From the NCBI GenBank assembly GCA_022601535.1, contig JAJACK010000001.1, positions 69,993 to 133,992 on the forward strand: DNA of 64,000 nt, given 5' to 3'. This stretch comes from Chlamydiales bacterium (GTDB lineage: Bacteria; Chlamydiota; Chlamydiia; Chlamydiales; JAAKFR01). The translations under genes were made by a program, and so were the position numbers. Under the pieces are notes generated by a model. It ran no database searches. It worked only from the letters and a program-made list of their open reading frames with translations, and was not told where the DNA came from. Positions 9,292 to 18,480 of the stretch are shown piece by piece (the first letter of the stretch is position 1; the number at the start of each line of letters is the position of its first letter).

Positions 9292-10646
9292 ATCAACTCT
9301 TGAGCCGTTGTACGACGGAAGTAGTGATCGGTTTCATGTGAGACAACGGCTGCAAGCGCTAATACTCCGATGAGATTTGGCAATGCCATAAACGCATTGG
9401 CAATGTCAGCGACTGGCCAAATCACCTCTAGTGGAATCAATACACCAAAAAAGACAGAGAGCGTGAAAATCAGCCGGTAGTAGAAGACCGAACGAGGGCC
9501 GAACAAATATTCACAACATTTCTCACCGTAGTAAGCCCAGCCAATGATTGTAGAGAGGCCGAAGAGGATACAACCCACAATCACAATGGCTCCTCCGTAG
9601 GGAAATCCTCGTTCAAATGCCATCACTGTCATATAGGCTCCTTTGAGCACTCTTCCTTCTGAATCATTCTGCCCAAGCACATGTGTAACAGCGATTGCAA
9701 GCCCTGTAAATGTACAGACAACCGTTGATAGAAAAGCGCCGACCATCGAGATCAGAGCTTGCCGAGAAGGATAATCGGTTTTTGCAGCTGCTGCTGCAAT
9801 CGGCGCACTACCAAGCCCCGATTCATTTGAAAAAACACCACGTGACACTCCCATCTGCACAGCCAAAAGAATGCTAGAACCCGCAAATCCCCCAACAGCA
9901 GCTTGTCCAGTAAAAGCGCTTGAGAAAATCTCTTTAAGAGCCGCTGGAAGAGCTCCAAAATTCAATCCAATGACAAGAAGACTGCCCAAGATGTAAAAGA
10001 CGGCCATAATCGGAACTAGAAAAGAGGTGACCTTTCCAATCGATTTGATTCCTCCAATCAGTACTGCTCCTGTGCAAAGGGCTAAGACAAGACCTGTCAC
10101 CCAATCAGAGATGTGGAAATAGCCTGAAATTGCCGAAGCGATCGAGTTTGACTGAACAAGATTTCCCGTTGTGATCGTTGCAACAGCACCAAAAAAGGCA
10201 AAGCTCGCTGCCAATTTTTTCCATCCAAGACCCCGATGGATATAATACATCGGGCCACCCGACATCTCTTTGCTCTTCCGATCTTGTACACGGTATTTGA
10301 TCGCAAGTGTCGCCTCAGAATATTTGGTCGACATTCCAATCAAACAAGTGACCCAAATCCACAGAAGTGAACCGATGCCCCCCATTGAAATCGCTGTTGC
10401 AACACCTGCAATATTCCCAATACCAATCGTTGCAGCAAGCGCTGTTGTCAATGCTTGAAACTGAGTGATATCCCCTTTTGCTTCATCATCATGCTTTTTA
10501 AAAACAAGTTTTAGACTGTGCCAAAGGTAGCGAAATTGCAAACCTCTTAACTTAAAGGTAAGATAGAGCCCTATACCAATGATGATCACAAAAAGTGGCT
10601 GCCAAACCATTTGATCGATTTTCTGAAATAAGTGTATAAGTTCCAT
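9279..10646 (-). CDS. Alanine/glycine:cation symporter (AGCS family)
   Basis: The protein has 455 residues and about ten hydrophobic segments. Family hallmarks are visible: 'FKLRGLQFRY' near the N-terminus, 'GDITQFQALTTALAATIGIGNIAGVATAI' (cited in parts), 'EATLAIKYR', 'GGPMYYI' and 'MGVSRGVFSNESGLGSAPIAAAAA' (also in parts). The family imports alanine or glycine with Na+ across the inner membrane. Chlamydiae rely on amino-acid import, and AGCS (DagA-like) carriers are known in the group. Transcription is divergent from the DAHP synthase gene. Confidence 0.94.
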   Translation of the reverse strand: MELIHLFQKIDQMVWQPLFVIIIGIGLYLTFKLRGLQFRYLWHSLKLVFKKHDDEAKGDITQFQALTTALAATIGIGNIAGVATAISMGGIGSLLWIWVTCLIGMSTKYSEATLAIKYRVQDRKSKEMSGGPMYYIHRGLGWKKLAASFAFFGAVATITTGNLVQSNSIASAISGYFHISDWVTGLVLALCTGAVLIGGIKSIGKVTSFLVPIMAVFYILGSLLVIGLNFGALPAALKEIFSSAFTGQAAVGGFAGSSILLAVQMGVSRGVFSNESGLGSAPIAAAAAKTDYPSRQALISMVGAFLSTVVCTFTGLAIAVTHVLGQNDSEGRVLKGAYMTVMAFERGFPYGGAIVIVGCILFGLSTIIGWAYYGEKCCEYLFGPRSVFYYRLIFTLSVFFGVLIPLEVIWPVADIANAFMALPNLIGVLALAAVVSHETDHYFRRTTAQELIQPM

Positions 10647-10697
10647 AACTTTTGAAAGAAAATACTAACATATTTTTTACGTCTGTGTCAAGATGTT

Positions 10698-10725
10698 TTG
10701 CGAAAACGGACCGATGTGGTAATTT
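10698..10725 (+). promoter_or_regulatory. Possible sigma-70-type promoter of DAHP synthase gene
   Basis: TTGCGA at 10698-10703 and TAATTT at 10720-10725 are separated by 16 nt in the divergent intergenic gap. Transcription from this element would start only a few bases before the ATG at 10735, giving almost no leader. No Shine-Dalgarno sequence is seen there. This is a by-eye match only. Confidence 0.3.
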
Positions 10726-10734
10726 AATTTTTTT

Positions 10735-11802
10735 ATGACACTGATAACAATTGAACAAGAAGAGCTTTCAGCAGTCATCACGCCTCCTGATCAGCTTCAA
10801 AAAGAAATTCCTTTAACAACCGACCAGTTAAAATTTATTCTTCAATCCAGAAAGGAAATAGAGCAAATTTTAAGGGGGGATGACCCACGCCTTTTACTTC
10901 TCATCGGCCCGTGCTCCATCCATGAAGTAGAAGCAGCCAAAGAGTATGGCATGCGCCTTAAAGAGCTTGCAGCAGCTGTTTGCGACCGTTTTTTTCTAGT
11001 GATGCGCACCTATTTTGAAAAACCTCGTACAACAATTGGTTGGAAAGGGATGCTCTACGACCCTCATCTCGATGGGTCGCACGAAATGGAAGATGGGATC
11101 AGACTGAGCCGGAAGCTTCTCTCAGACCTTACAGATCTCCAAATCCCCCTCGGGAGTGAGATTCTTGAAATGTCAACATCTCACTACTATGCGGACTATC
11201 TCTCATGGGGATGCATTGGAGCACGCACATCGGCCTCTCCCCCTCATAGACAGCTCGCCTCTTACCTCGACATGCCGATTGGATTTAAAAACACACCTGA
11301 TGGGAATACCGAAGTACCAGTCCAAGCAATCATTGCATCTTCCACATCTCATATCTTCTTGGGAACAGGGGCAAATGGGCAACTCCAACGCCTCTATACT
11401 CCTGGAAATCCAAATGGGCACCTTATCTTACGAGGAAGTGAGGATAGACCCAACTATTTCCCTCAAGATATTAAACAAGTAGCTCTTCAGTGCCAAGAAG
11501 GAGAGGTGAATGACCGCCTTCTGATCGACTGTTCCCACGATAACAGCTGTAAAATTGCCAAAAACCAACGGATGGTCTTTGAAGCTGTGGTAGAGCAGGT
11601 CGCTTTGGGAAATCGACATATTGCAGGAGCGATGCTTGAGAGTCACCTCAATGAAGGATCTCAAGAGCCTGGCTCAAAACTGAAATACGGGGTCTCGATC
11701 ACCGACCCTTGTCTCGGCTGGGAGGCAACTGAAAGGCTCATTTTTTCAGCTTACCATCGCCTTGAGGGCACCCCTCTTCTCCACCTCAATAAAACTATTT
11801 AA
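10735..11802 (+). CDS. aroG: 3-deoxy-7-phosphoheptulonate (DAHP) synthase, class I AroG type
   Basis: It condenses phosphoenolpyruvate and erythrose 4-phosphate, the first step of the shikimate pathway. The 355-residue length fits the AroF/G/H family. Motifs include 'LLLIGPCSIHE', 'MRTYFEKPRTTIGWKG', 'GARTSASPPHRQLAS' and 'DCSHDNSCK'. The N-terminus aligns with that of E. coli AroG, which supports ATG 10735 although no ribosome site precedes it (the bases before it are nearly all T and A). It stands alone between a divergent transporter and the IQ-motif gene. Confidence 0.95.
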   Translation: MTLITIEQEELSAVITPPDQLQKEIPLTTDQLKFILQSRKEIEQILRGDDPRLLLLIGPCSIHEVEAAKEYGMRLKELAAAVCDRFFLVMRTYFEKPRTTIGWKGMLYDPHLDGSHEMEDGIRLSRKLLSDLTDLQIPLGSEILEMSTSHYYADYLSWGCIGARTSASPPHRQLASYLDMPIGFKNTPDGNTEVPVQAIIASSTSHIFLGTGANGQLQRLYTPGNPNGHLILRGSEDRPNYFPQDIKQVALQCQEGEVNDRLLIDCSHDNSCKIAKNQRMVFEAVVEQVALGNRHIAGAMLESHLNEGSQEPGSKLKYGVSITDPCLGWEATERLIFSAYHRLEGTPLLHLNKTI

Positions 11803-11853
11803 TTTACATTAATCTATTTTTTTTATATAAAATACATTATATAAAAAGGTTTT

Positions 11854-13281
11854 ATGTTGAATAGTCTGAGTTTTTTTACTTCTGAAACCTGTGATGAAAG
11901 GGCTTTTGAACCACTTGCTATTGGAGAAATTTCTTTATCTGAAACAACATTGAAAATTCTCTTCTACTGTACTGCGCTCATTCCTCTCATCGCATTAGCT
12001 ATCAAAACCAATCTACGTTCAGCCCACAATTTGCAATTGGCAGATGAAACTCAAGCAGCAACAAAAATTCAAGCTGCTTGGCGAGGGCATTTTGTCAGAG
12101 CTCAATGTACTAAAAGAGAAGCTGCTGCAGTAAAAATTCAAACTGCTTGGCGAGGGCATTTTGTCAGAGCTCAATTTAAAAAAGAGAAAATAAACTCTGC
12201 TCTATTGAGCTATGCCTACCTCCGCCTGGCAACCCCTTATCTTGCACCAGATGAGTTAGAACAGCTCCCAAAGGTTCTTGATGGAAGGACAAACGTCTAT
12301 CTTCTTCCAAACCTCCCTGTTGTTTTAAAAGGGAGTGGGCGACAAGCAAGCAAAGAACGTTTTGAGCAAATGGGAAAAGCTCAAATACATTGTAGATCTT
12401 TGGGTTATCAACACCTTGTCATTCCAAAAGCACGGGTACATCAACACTTTATCGTTGAAGAAAGACTCTCTATTGTCTCAACCCATAGAAAGTATCAAAT
12501 TGGGCTTTATACTAAAAACTCGTCTCTTTTCACAGCCGCAGTCAAAGAGTTTACTGATTTTCTTTGCCATGCAACCCTCACTGATATTGTTGAATCAGGA
12601 TTTTACTATTATGAAGGGAAGCTAGAGGCTCATCTAGGTCGCTACGATAATATCGCTCTCTATCTAGAGGGAGAGGAGGGAAAAATTGGGCTTGTTGATT
12701 TAGAGCGGTACGAAAACTCTCTTCAAAACCCTTGCTATGAGGAGATATGCAAAACAGCTCTTCTTCTTTTTCCTCACCACCTTGAAGAAATTATGGCTGT
12801 GATTGGGAAGTATGATCAAAGTATAGAATCACATCGCTCAGAACTAGAACAGTTAAGAGACAAGGCGCTTAAAGGATTTAAATCTTTGTATGGAAGTCAT
12901 TTGGAATTTGCAAACCGACATGGAATCACACCTGATGAACCACTAAAGCTCATTCAAATCGACCCTGCGCAAATCAAAGAGAGGGTTGGCTCTACTGATT
13001 CTGATGAAGTATTTTCAACTGCTATAGAGGCAATCTATGCTTTTCTAAAAGGGAAGTTGGAAAAAAAAGGTCTCCCTTCGTCTATGGAGGAGCTCCTTGC
13101 ACATCGAACTCTTTCTATTCTTCTACAAGACCCAGATGATCTAAAAGATTTAGACCTATCCATGATCCACGAATGTGATAGGAACAGCGTCATTAAATCG
13201 ATTTTCCACGCTCTTGCAGAAGAGGGGGCCATTGCTGAATTCAGACAGATTCGGTCCGATCAATTTTGTCTCTTTGTCTAG
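11854..13281 (+). CDS. Tandem IQ-motif protein with N-terminal membrane segment
   Basis: The start ATG has AAGG just upstream. Residues 33-50 form a membrane segment. Two perfect IQxxxRGxxxR motifs follow at residues 72-82 and 95-105 (IQAAWRGHFVR and IQTAWRGHFVR), 23 residues apart, the spacing seen in eukaryotic calmodulin/myosin light-chain binding arrays. The remaining ~370 residues contain 'HLGRYDNIALYLE' and 'GKIGLVDLERYE' (about residues 257-287), which recall the HxD...N and DFG region of protein-kinase-like folds. The catalytic HxD aspartate is not preserved, so activity is doubtful. Known family of the C-terminal part: none recognised. Role in host-cell binding is inference. Confidence 0.8.
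   Translation: MLNSLSFFTSETCDERAFEPLAIGEISLSETTLKILFYCTALIPLIALAIKTNLRSAHNLQLADETQAATKIQAAWRGHFVRAQCTKREAAAVKIQTAWRGHFVRAQFKKEKINSALLSYAYLRLATPYLAPDELEQLPKVLDGRTNVYLLPNLPVVLKGSGRQASKERFEQMGKAQIHCRSLGYQHLVIPKARVHQHFIVEERLSIVSTHRKYQIGLYTKNSSLFTAAVKEFTDFLCHATLTDIVESGFYYYEGKLEAHLGRYDNIALYLEGEEGKIGLVDLERYENSLQNPCYEEICKTALLLFPHHLEEIMAVIGKYDQSIESHRSELEQLRDKALKGFKSLYGSHLEFANRHGITPDEPLKLIQIDPAQIKERVGSTDSDEVFSTAIEAIYAFLKGKLEKKGLPSSMEELLAHRTLSILLQDPDDLKDLDLSMIHECDRNSVIKSIFHALAEEGAIAEFRQIRSDQFCLFV
12063..12175 (+). repeat. Near-identical DNA repeat encoding the two IQ motifs
   Basis: The 44-nt copies at 12063-12106 and 12132-12175 differ at one base (GCT versus ACT context) and are offset by exactly 69 nt, keeping the reading frame. 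The high DNA identity points to a recent internal duplication of the IQ unit. Confidence 0.9.
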
Positions 13282-13285
13282 ATGT

Positions 13286-13297
13286 ATCACCGGTGAT
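13286..13297. repeat. 12-bp perfect palindrome between convergent genes
   Basis: ATCACCGGTGAT lies in the 24-nt gap between the IQ-motif gene and typA. It could contribute to transcription stop on either strand, but no T-run follows, so its role is unclear. Confidence 0.35.
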
Positions 13298-13305
13298 GAC
13301 ACGCC

Positions 13306-15111
13306 CTAATCTTTAGATCTGCTTGCACGCTTACGGTCGTGTTCATCGAGATGAATTTTGCGCAGACGGAGTGTGTCAGGTGTCACCTCAATCCACTCAT
13401 CATGCTCGATGTAAGTGATTGCCTCTTCTAAATTGAAGCGGCGAGGGGGTGAAATCACAAGATTTTCATCTGTTCCAGCCGCACGTATATTAGAGAGCTG
13501 TTTTGGTTTGATGATGTTCACAATAAGGTCGTTGTCTCGATTGTTCTCCCCAACAACCATTCCTGTGTAGACTTCTTCTCCAATATTGACAAACAAGGTT
13601 CCTCGATCTTGAAGGGTAAAAGCGGCATAAGCATTCGCCTTTCCCTGCGACATCGCAATGAGAACACCTCGTGGTCTTCCAATAATCTCTCCTTTATGAG
13701 GCGCGTAGTTTTCGAAGATGGAGGTGAGAATTCCAAGCCCTTTGGTAGAGGTGAGGAATTCATTGCGATACCCCATCAATCCACGGGTTGGAATAAGGAA
13801 TTCGAGATGGCAAATCCCTTGGTCATCGGTACGTAAGTGTTGCATCTCTCCTTTTTTACGAGAGAGTTGCTCGATCACGCTACCTGAGTGCTCTTCTGGA
13901 ACTTCAATATGAACTCGGTCGATCGGTTCACATTTTTGCCCTTCAATCTCTTTGAGAATTACTTTTGGTTTTGAAACACAAAATTCGTACCCTTCACGAC
14001 GCATCGCTTCGAGTAAAACAGCCAAATGGAGTTCACCTCGCCCTGCAATGGTGATCTGCTTCTCTCCTTCAGTGATTTCATACGAAGGGTTTGCTTTTTT
14101 CTCATGGAGAAGACGTTCACGAATCTTATTCATCGTGACATGCTTGCCCGATCGTCCTACGAAAGGGCCATTGTTCACCCAGATGTCGACAGAGACAGTC
14201 GCTTGACCAAGTTCGATGGGATCCAATTCTTGGATATGATTAGGATCACAAAGAGTGTCTCCGATGGTGACATCAGCTATTCCTGAAAGGAGGACGATAT
14301 CTCCTACTCCAGCCTCTTCTACTTCGACTTTTTCAAGTCCCAAATGTCCTTCGATCCGGGTGATTTGATACCGTTTTTGCGAGACATTGTGGTAAACAGT
14401 ATCTCCTTTTTTGATCTTCCCTTCTAAAATACGGCCACACGCTTGTCTTCCAACATAGTCGTTATAAGCGATGGTTGCAGCTTGAAATAGAAAGGGATTG
14501 TCAAGTGACCCTTTACACCGAGATTCGGTTTCCATGATCAATTTGAACAGAGGATCGAAATTGTCGTGTGGAACATCTTGATCGAGATAGGCATACCCTT
14601 TAATTCCCGAAGCGTAGCAGTAACGAAAATCGAGTTGTTCATCCGTTGCACTCAGTTCAACAAAGAGGTCAAATGTGTCGTTTAAGGCTCGCTCTGGATC
14701 AGCGTGTGGACGGTCGATTTTATTGAGGATAACAATCGGTTTGAGCCCCATTTTCAAAGATTTTGAGAGGACAAAACGGGTTTGGGGCATCGGCCCCTCT
14801 TTTGCATCAATAATGAGGAGAACCGTATCAACCATCCCAAGGACTCGCTCGACCTCTGCTGAGAAGTCGGCATGACCCGGAGTGTCGATCACATTGATTT
14901 TGAAATCTTCATGGTAGATCGAGGTGTGCTTCGAGAAAATGGTGATTCCTCGCTCTTTTTCCTGATCGTATGAATCCATGACCCGTTCAGCAACCTCTTG
15001 ATTCTCTCTAAAGATATTTGACTGAGCAAGCAATGCATCTAATAACGTGGTCTTCCCATGGTCAATATGGGCAATAATGGCAATATTTCGGATCTTATCT
15101 GGTGTAAACAT
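13306..15111 (-). CDS. typA: Ribosome-associated GTPase TypA/BipA
   Basis: This is a translational GTPase of the EF-G superfamily, 601 residues, near the usual ~605-615. G1 is AHIDHGKTT (residues 14-22), the switch region has 'ERGITIFSKHTSI', G3 is DTPGHADF and G4 is NKIDRPHAD. The TypA-specific C-terminal half ('RGLMGYRNEFLTSTKG', 'GEIIGRPRGVLIAM') is present. It binds 70S ribosomes and is linked to ribosome assembly and stress adaptation. Single gene; the V-ATPase operon ends just upstream on the same strand. Confidence 0.97.
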   Translation of the reverse strand: MFTPDKIRNIAIIAHIDHGKTTLLDALLAQSNIFRENQEVAERVMDSYDQEKERGITIFSKHTSIYHEDFKINVIDTPGHADFSAEVERVLGMVDTVLLIIDAKEGPMPQTRFVLSKSLKMGLKPIVILNKIDRPHADPERALNDTFDLFVELSATDEQLDFRYCYASGIKGYAYLDQDVPHDNFDPLFKLIMETESRCKGSLDNPFLFQAATIAYNDYVGRQACGRILEGKIKKGDTVYHNVSQKRYQITRIEGHLGLEKVEVEEAGVGDIVLLSGIADVTIGDTLCDPNHIQELDPIELGQATVSVDIWVNNGPFVGRSGKHVTMNKIRERLLHEKKANPSYEITEGEKQITIAGRGELHLAVLLEAMRREGYEFCVSKPKVILKEIEGQKCEPIDRVHIEVPEEHSGSVIEQLSRKKGEMQHLRTDDQGICHLEFLIPTRGLMGYRNEFLTSTKGLGILTSIFENYAPHKGEIIGRPRGVLIAMSQGKANAYAAFTLQDRGTLFVNIGEEVYTGMVVGENNRDNDLIVNIIKPKQLSNIRAAGTDENLVISPPRRFNLEEAITYIEHDEWIEVTPDTLRLRKIHLDEHDRKRASRSKD

Positions 15112-15129
15112 GAGAGTACTATATAGAGG

Positions 15130-15540
15130 TCATTCTTTTATTTCGATAATTTCTGCCCATAAATGATGATTATAGGTGTCGACAAGTTGATCTTCAAAAT
15201 AAAGTTTGACCGAATAGGAGAGAATCCCTTTCTTTTCCCAAAATTCTTTATCAAGAAGACGATAAATCCAAAATCCTTTTGGAGTAGAGATTTCATGGGT
15301 AAATGTCTCAACTTCATAGTTGCCATGCCGAACAGTTAAAACAAGTGTGGCTGGAAGACGATGGGTAAGCCCCTTCCAATTGATAATCAACTGCTGCCCA
15401 TTAAAACAGGGGCGAGAAACATCGGGGGTGTTGATTTTAGAGCTTGCGAGGTAACTCCGATCAAAATACTCGGTCCGAGCCGTCACCGCGTGGTAAGAGC
15501 ACCCCGTCGCAAGAAATAAGAGGGGAAGAAGCCACTTCAT
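15130..15540 (-). CDS. Small lipoprotein at the end of the V-ATPase operon
   Basis: The 136-residue protein begins MKWLLPLLFLATGC, a type II signal peptide with lipobox LATGC and lipidated Cys14. The mature part is beta-rich with several aromatic residues. Its ATG overlaps the atpK stop (ATGA), so it is almost certainly translated with the ATPase genes. Chlamydia also has a small hypothetical gene at this place (CT303 from memory), but identity was not tested. A role in ATPase assembly or in an unrelated envelope process cannot be decided. Confidence 0.75.
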   Translation of the reverse strand: MKWLLPLLFLATGCSYHAVTARTEYFDRSYLASSKINTPDVSRPCFNGQQLIINWKGLTHRLPATLVLTVRHGNYEVETFTHEISTPKGFWIYRLLDKEFWEKKGILSYSVKLYFEDQLVDTYNHHLWAEIIEIKE

Positions 15541-15959
15541 AGGAGCAAAAGAGCGAAGACAAAGGCAAAAAGTGAGAACGACTCAACAATCCCGACAGCC
15601 GCAAAGCATTTTCCATACACCGCTGGCTGTTTAGCTGATGCTTGAATTCCAGTTGCACAACATTTCCCTTGCAACACTGAAGAAAATAAAAGGGCAAATC
15701 CAATTGAAAGTCCAATTCCCAACCCTTCAAGAGCAGTGATCGATTGATCTTTGATCGCTCCATTCATCAAAAGCATGAGGATAAACCCATAAATCGCTTG
15801 AGAAGAGGGCATCGCAGACATCCCAATCATCTTTCCATGCCCCTCATCGATGCGTGCCATCACAGCGTGTGAAGCCATCCCTGCAATTCCACATCCAAAC
15901 GAGCTTCCAATACAGGCAAGTCCCAAAACAAGAGCTGGTCCAACAACATCAAAATTCAT
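15537..15959 (-). CDS. atpK: V-type ATP synthase subunit K (rotor proteolipid)
   Basis: The 140-residue protein has four hydrophobic segments arranged as two hairpins. The ion-binding glutamate is E126 in 'AVGIVESFSLF', and 'MPSSQAIYGF' (residues 50-59) with Q111 match the other ligand positions seen in V-type K rings. It forms the membrane rotor of the V-type ATPase. It lies 8 nt after atpI. Confidence 0.95.
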   Translation of the reverse strand: MNFDVVGPALVLGLACIGSSFGCGIAGMASHAVMARIDEGHGKMIGMSAMPSSQAIYGFILMLLMNGAIKDQSITALEGLGIGLSIGFALLFSSVLQGKCCATGIQASAKQPAVYGKCFAAVGIVESFSLFAFVFALLLL

Positions 15960-15967
15960 CCTATCTC

Positions 15968-17872
15968 CTAATCTATTTCTATCAGCTTTAGAGGTTGCAG
16001 TGCTCTGCCGCCTCCTTCAAAGCTGTAATGGTACCATTCAATAAAGTTAAGACGCAAGCCATGAATCACTCCTCCCATCAATGCGAGGGTGAAATTGACC
16101 ATATGTCCTGCAAAAATCACAAAGACTCCAATGTAAAGCGGCATGGAAGTTCCAATGTGGTCAAAAGTTGTTCCCATAATCATGCCCGCAAGAGAGAGCG
16201 CATAGATCCGCAAATACGACATCACATCGGCAAACACTTGTATCACCTGCATAATTTCTGCAGCTCCTGCAAGGCGGTTTTGAACCAGTGCCAAAATCAC
16301 AGCTAAGCCTAAGCCACTGAACATAATGTAGAGTCCGATAATGGGGCTACCAACTTGTGGGATGCCAAAGAGGTAATAGATGAGTGAAGTGGCATGGATG
16401 ATTGAAGGGAAATAGAGATACCCTCCCACCATGAAAAGGACCCATCCAAGACCAGACCAGGTGCGATCGAGATAGCGAAGAAAAGAGAGCGAGAGGTGGA
16501 TAAAGCCGATAAAAATTGCAAGCTCGATGAGAAAATTGTCTGTAAAGGTGTCGTAGATCACATATTTGTCACCTGTATCGGTCTTTTTATGAACACTCAT
16601 CAATAGGGCCATTGGTGTAGAACTATCAGCCGATTCAGGATGGTTTTTCACAAGCTCTTGGTAAGCTTCATTTTTCTTGTCCAGCAGGTAACTTGCTTTT
16701 CGTTTAACAATGTAGTCGACCACCGAAACTTTCCGTATTGGACTATCAGGGGCAATCGGAATGCCAAAAAAAGAAGAGAGCATGACACCCCAAAAGATGC
16801 AACCGATAGAAAGTGTAAGGCAGAGCATAGAAAAGCGGCGGATGAGACCTGGTTTTTTCTTGCCAAATTTGAAGTAGAGAGCAAGTGAAATGGCAAAGAT
16901 GATCAACCCATATCCAGCATCGGCTACGATCATCGAAAAGAAAATACCAAAGGCGATATAAACCCAAAGAGAGGGGTCTCGATCAGTTGTACTCGGTGTA
17001 TCATAGATCGAAATGAGGTCTTCTCCAAGTTTTGATGCTCTTTTATTCTCTAAATAGGTTGGTCTTCGGTCTTTTTTTTCGATTTTGATCTGTTCAATCA
17101 AAAGTTCGAGTTCTTGTGCCAACCCTTCGAGTTGTGTAAATTTATTTTTTGGAACCCACGCCTCTACTGCAAAGAGCTGCTCTTCGATAAGCGAATTGGC
17201 CATATCGACAGACTCCCTGAGGTGGTACCGGTTGAGTGCGTTGATCAATCCTTTTTTCAAAAGCTCTTTGTGGTGTGCCATCGAAGCGAGCTCGATTTCA
17301 AGATGGTCGACTTCTCTTGAAATTTCTGCAATTTCTTCCTTTAACTCAGAAGCCGACCTATTGATCACAATCTCAATATATCCATCAAACGTTTTCTTCT
17401 CTTGACTGATGGAAACATAGTATTCAAGGCCTTGGGAAGATGCGATATGGATAAGCTCATCGTGAGGTTGGAATTTTTTAGAGAAAAAGAATTGAAACGT
17501 CCGTTCTGTCTCTTTTTCAATCGCATGAAGATCGTCTGAATTAAAAGCCCCAAAAGGTTCGATACGAGAGATCTCTTTTTCAATTACTCGCTTTTTTTCA
17601 AGCAGATGCTCAAGCCTCTCTTGGTGCTCAATTGTAGCTCGTGCTAAGACATGCGCTGAGTGGTAGTCCTCTTGAGGCGCTTGCTTAACGGGAACCATTG
17701 TTCGCAACACATGGAGTGCATCGGTGAAATTTTGAATGTCTGTTGGTTTATCAATACTCTCTGGACGTTCTCGAATAAACTCTGTGACACCGAGTGTTTG
17801 AGCTTTTCTGAAAAATTCTCTCTTATGGCTTGTGGGGCCTAAGATGAGCACTTTTTTCACATCAATGCGCAT
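15968..17872 (-). CDS. atpI: V-type ATP synthase subunit I (membrane stator)
   Basis: The 634-residue protein has a long cytoplasmic, coiled-coil N-terminal half (about residues 1-300) and a C-terminal half with about seven or eight membrane segments. 'EIMQVIQVFADVMSYLRIYALSLAG' (cited as landmark around residue 550) includes the conserved arginine region that faces the K ring. It overlaps the atpD end by 11 nt. Confidence 0.94.
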   Translation of the reverse strand: MRIDVKKVLILGPTSHKREFFRKAQTLGVTEFIRERPESIDKPTDIQNFTDALHVLRTMVPVKQAPQEDYHSAHVLARATIEHQERLEHLLEKKRVIEKEISRIEPFGAFNSDDLHAIEKETERTFQFFFSKKFQPHDELIHIASSQGLEYYVSISQEKKTFDGYIEIVINRSASELKEEIAEISREVDHLEIELASMAHHKELLKKGLINALNRYHLRESVDMANSLIEEQLFAVEAWVPKNKFTQLEGLAQELELLIEQIKIEKKDRRPTYLENKRASKLGEDLISIYDTPSTTDRDPSLWVYIAFGIFFSMIVADAGYGLIIFAISLALYFKFGKKKPGLIRRFSMLCLTLSIGCIFWGVMLSSFFGIPIAPDSPIRKVSVVDYIVKRKASYLLDKKNEAYQELVKNHPESADSSTPMALLMSVHKKTDTGDKYVIYDTFTDNFLIELAIFIGFIHLSLSFLRYLDRTWSGLGWVLFMVGGYLYFPSIIHATSLIYYLFGIPQVGSPIIGLYIMFSGLGLAVILALVQNRLAGAAEIMQVIQVFADVMSYLRIYALSLAGMIMGTTFDHIGTSMPLYIGVFVIFAGHMVNFTLALMGGVIHGLRLNFIEWYHYSFEGGGRALQPLKLIEID

Positions 17873-18476
17873 GAACCCTCTTCATCTCTATTTTGTTTTT
17901 TGCCACTTTTGCCTGTCCTACGGCTGCAAGCTCTTGGTCTCCTAAAAAGACTTTGATCCGCTTGATATTTTGCAACGCTTTGGGAATCAAATTTTTCTCA
18001 AAAAGATTGACTCGAATAGAGACTTCTCGAAGCTCTTTTTCCAAAGCGATAAGCTTCTCTTCTCCAATCATCACTGCAGCTTTGGATTCTACCATTTTCT
18101 GTAAAAGAGAAAGAGCCCCATCTAACCAAGGAGGTGTGCTGAAAAGAGCATACCCAAGTGGCTTAAATACAACCTTTTCAAAGATAGGAATATCGACACC
18201 AGCGACATTTTCATACCGTTTGTCAATCCGCTCGATTTCCGCTGCTTGAGTGAGATCGATACCGAAATGAGAGGAAAGGAGATTTCCGCAAGAAGAGATG
18301 GCAAGTCGCTTTTCATGAAAAATATGTTCGAGCTTTCCAATCTCAAGACGTGCATCATTCACCTCTGTTTGCAACATTGCCTTTTTCAATTGAAGGGTCG
18401 GCAAATACCGCTCAAGCTGGGTGAGCTTGATTTGTTCTCCTCTCAATGCATTTTTTGTGAGCTTCACTTGTTCCAT
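17862..18476 (-). CDS. atpD: V-type ATP synthase subunit D (central stalk)
   Basis: The 204-residue protein is almost wholly helical, starting MEQVKLTKNALRGEQIKL, like V/A-type subunit D, the rotating central shaft. Length and place between atpB and atpI agree with the chlamydial operon. It starts 4 nt after the atpB stop. Confidence 0.92.
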   Translation of the reverse strand: MEQVKLTKNALRGEQIKLTQLERYLPTLQLKKAMLQTEVNDARLEIGKLEHIFHEKRLAISSCGNLLSSHFGIDLTQAAEIERIDKRYENVAGVDIPIFEKVVFKPLGYALFSTPPWLDGALSLLQKMVESKAAVMIGEEKLIALEKELREVSIRVNLFEKNLIPKALQNIKRIKVFLGDQELAAVGQAKVAKNKIEMKRVHAH

Positions 18477-18480
18477 GCAA

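Noticed and set aside
10270-10458. Small + strand frame opposite the alanine symporter
   Set aside because: A shadow of the real membrane protein on the other strand.
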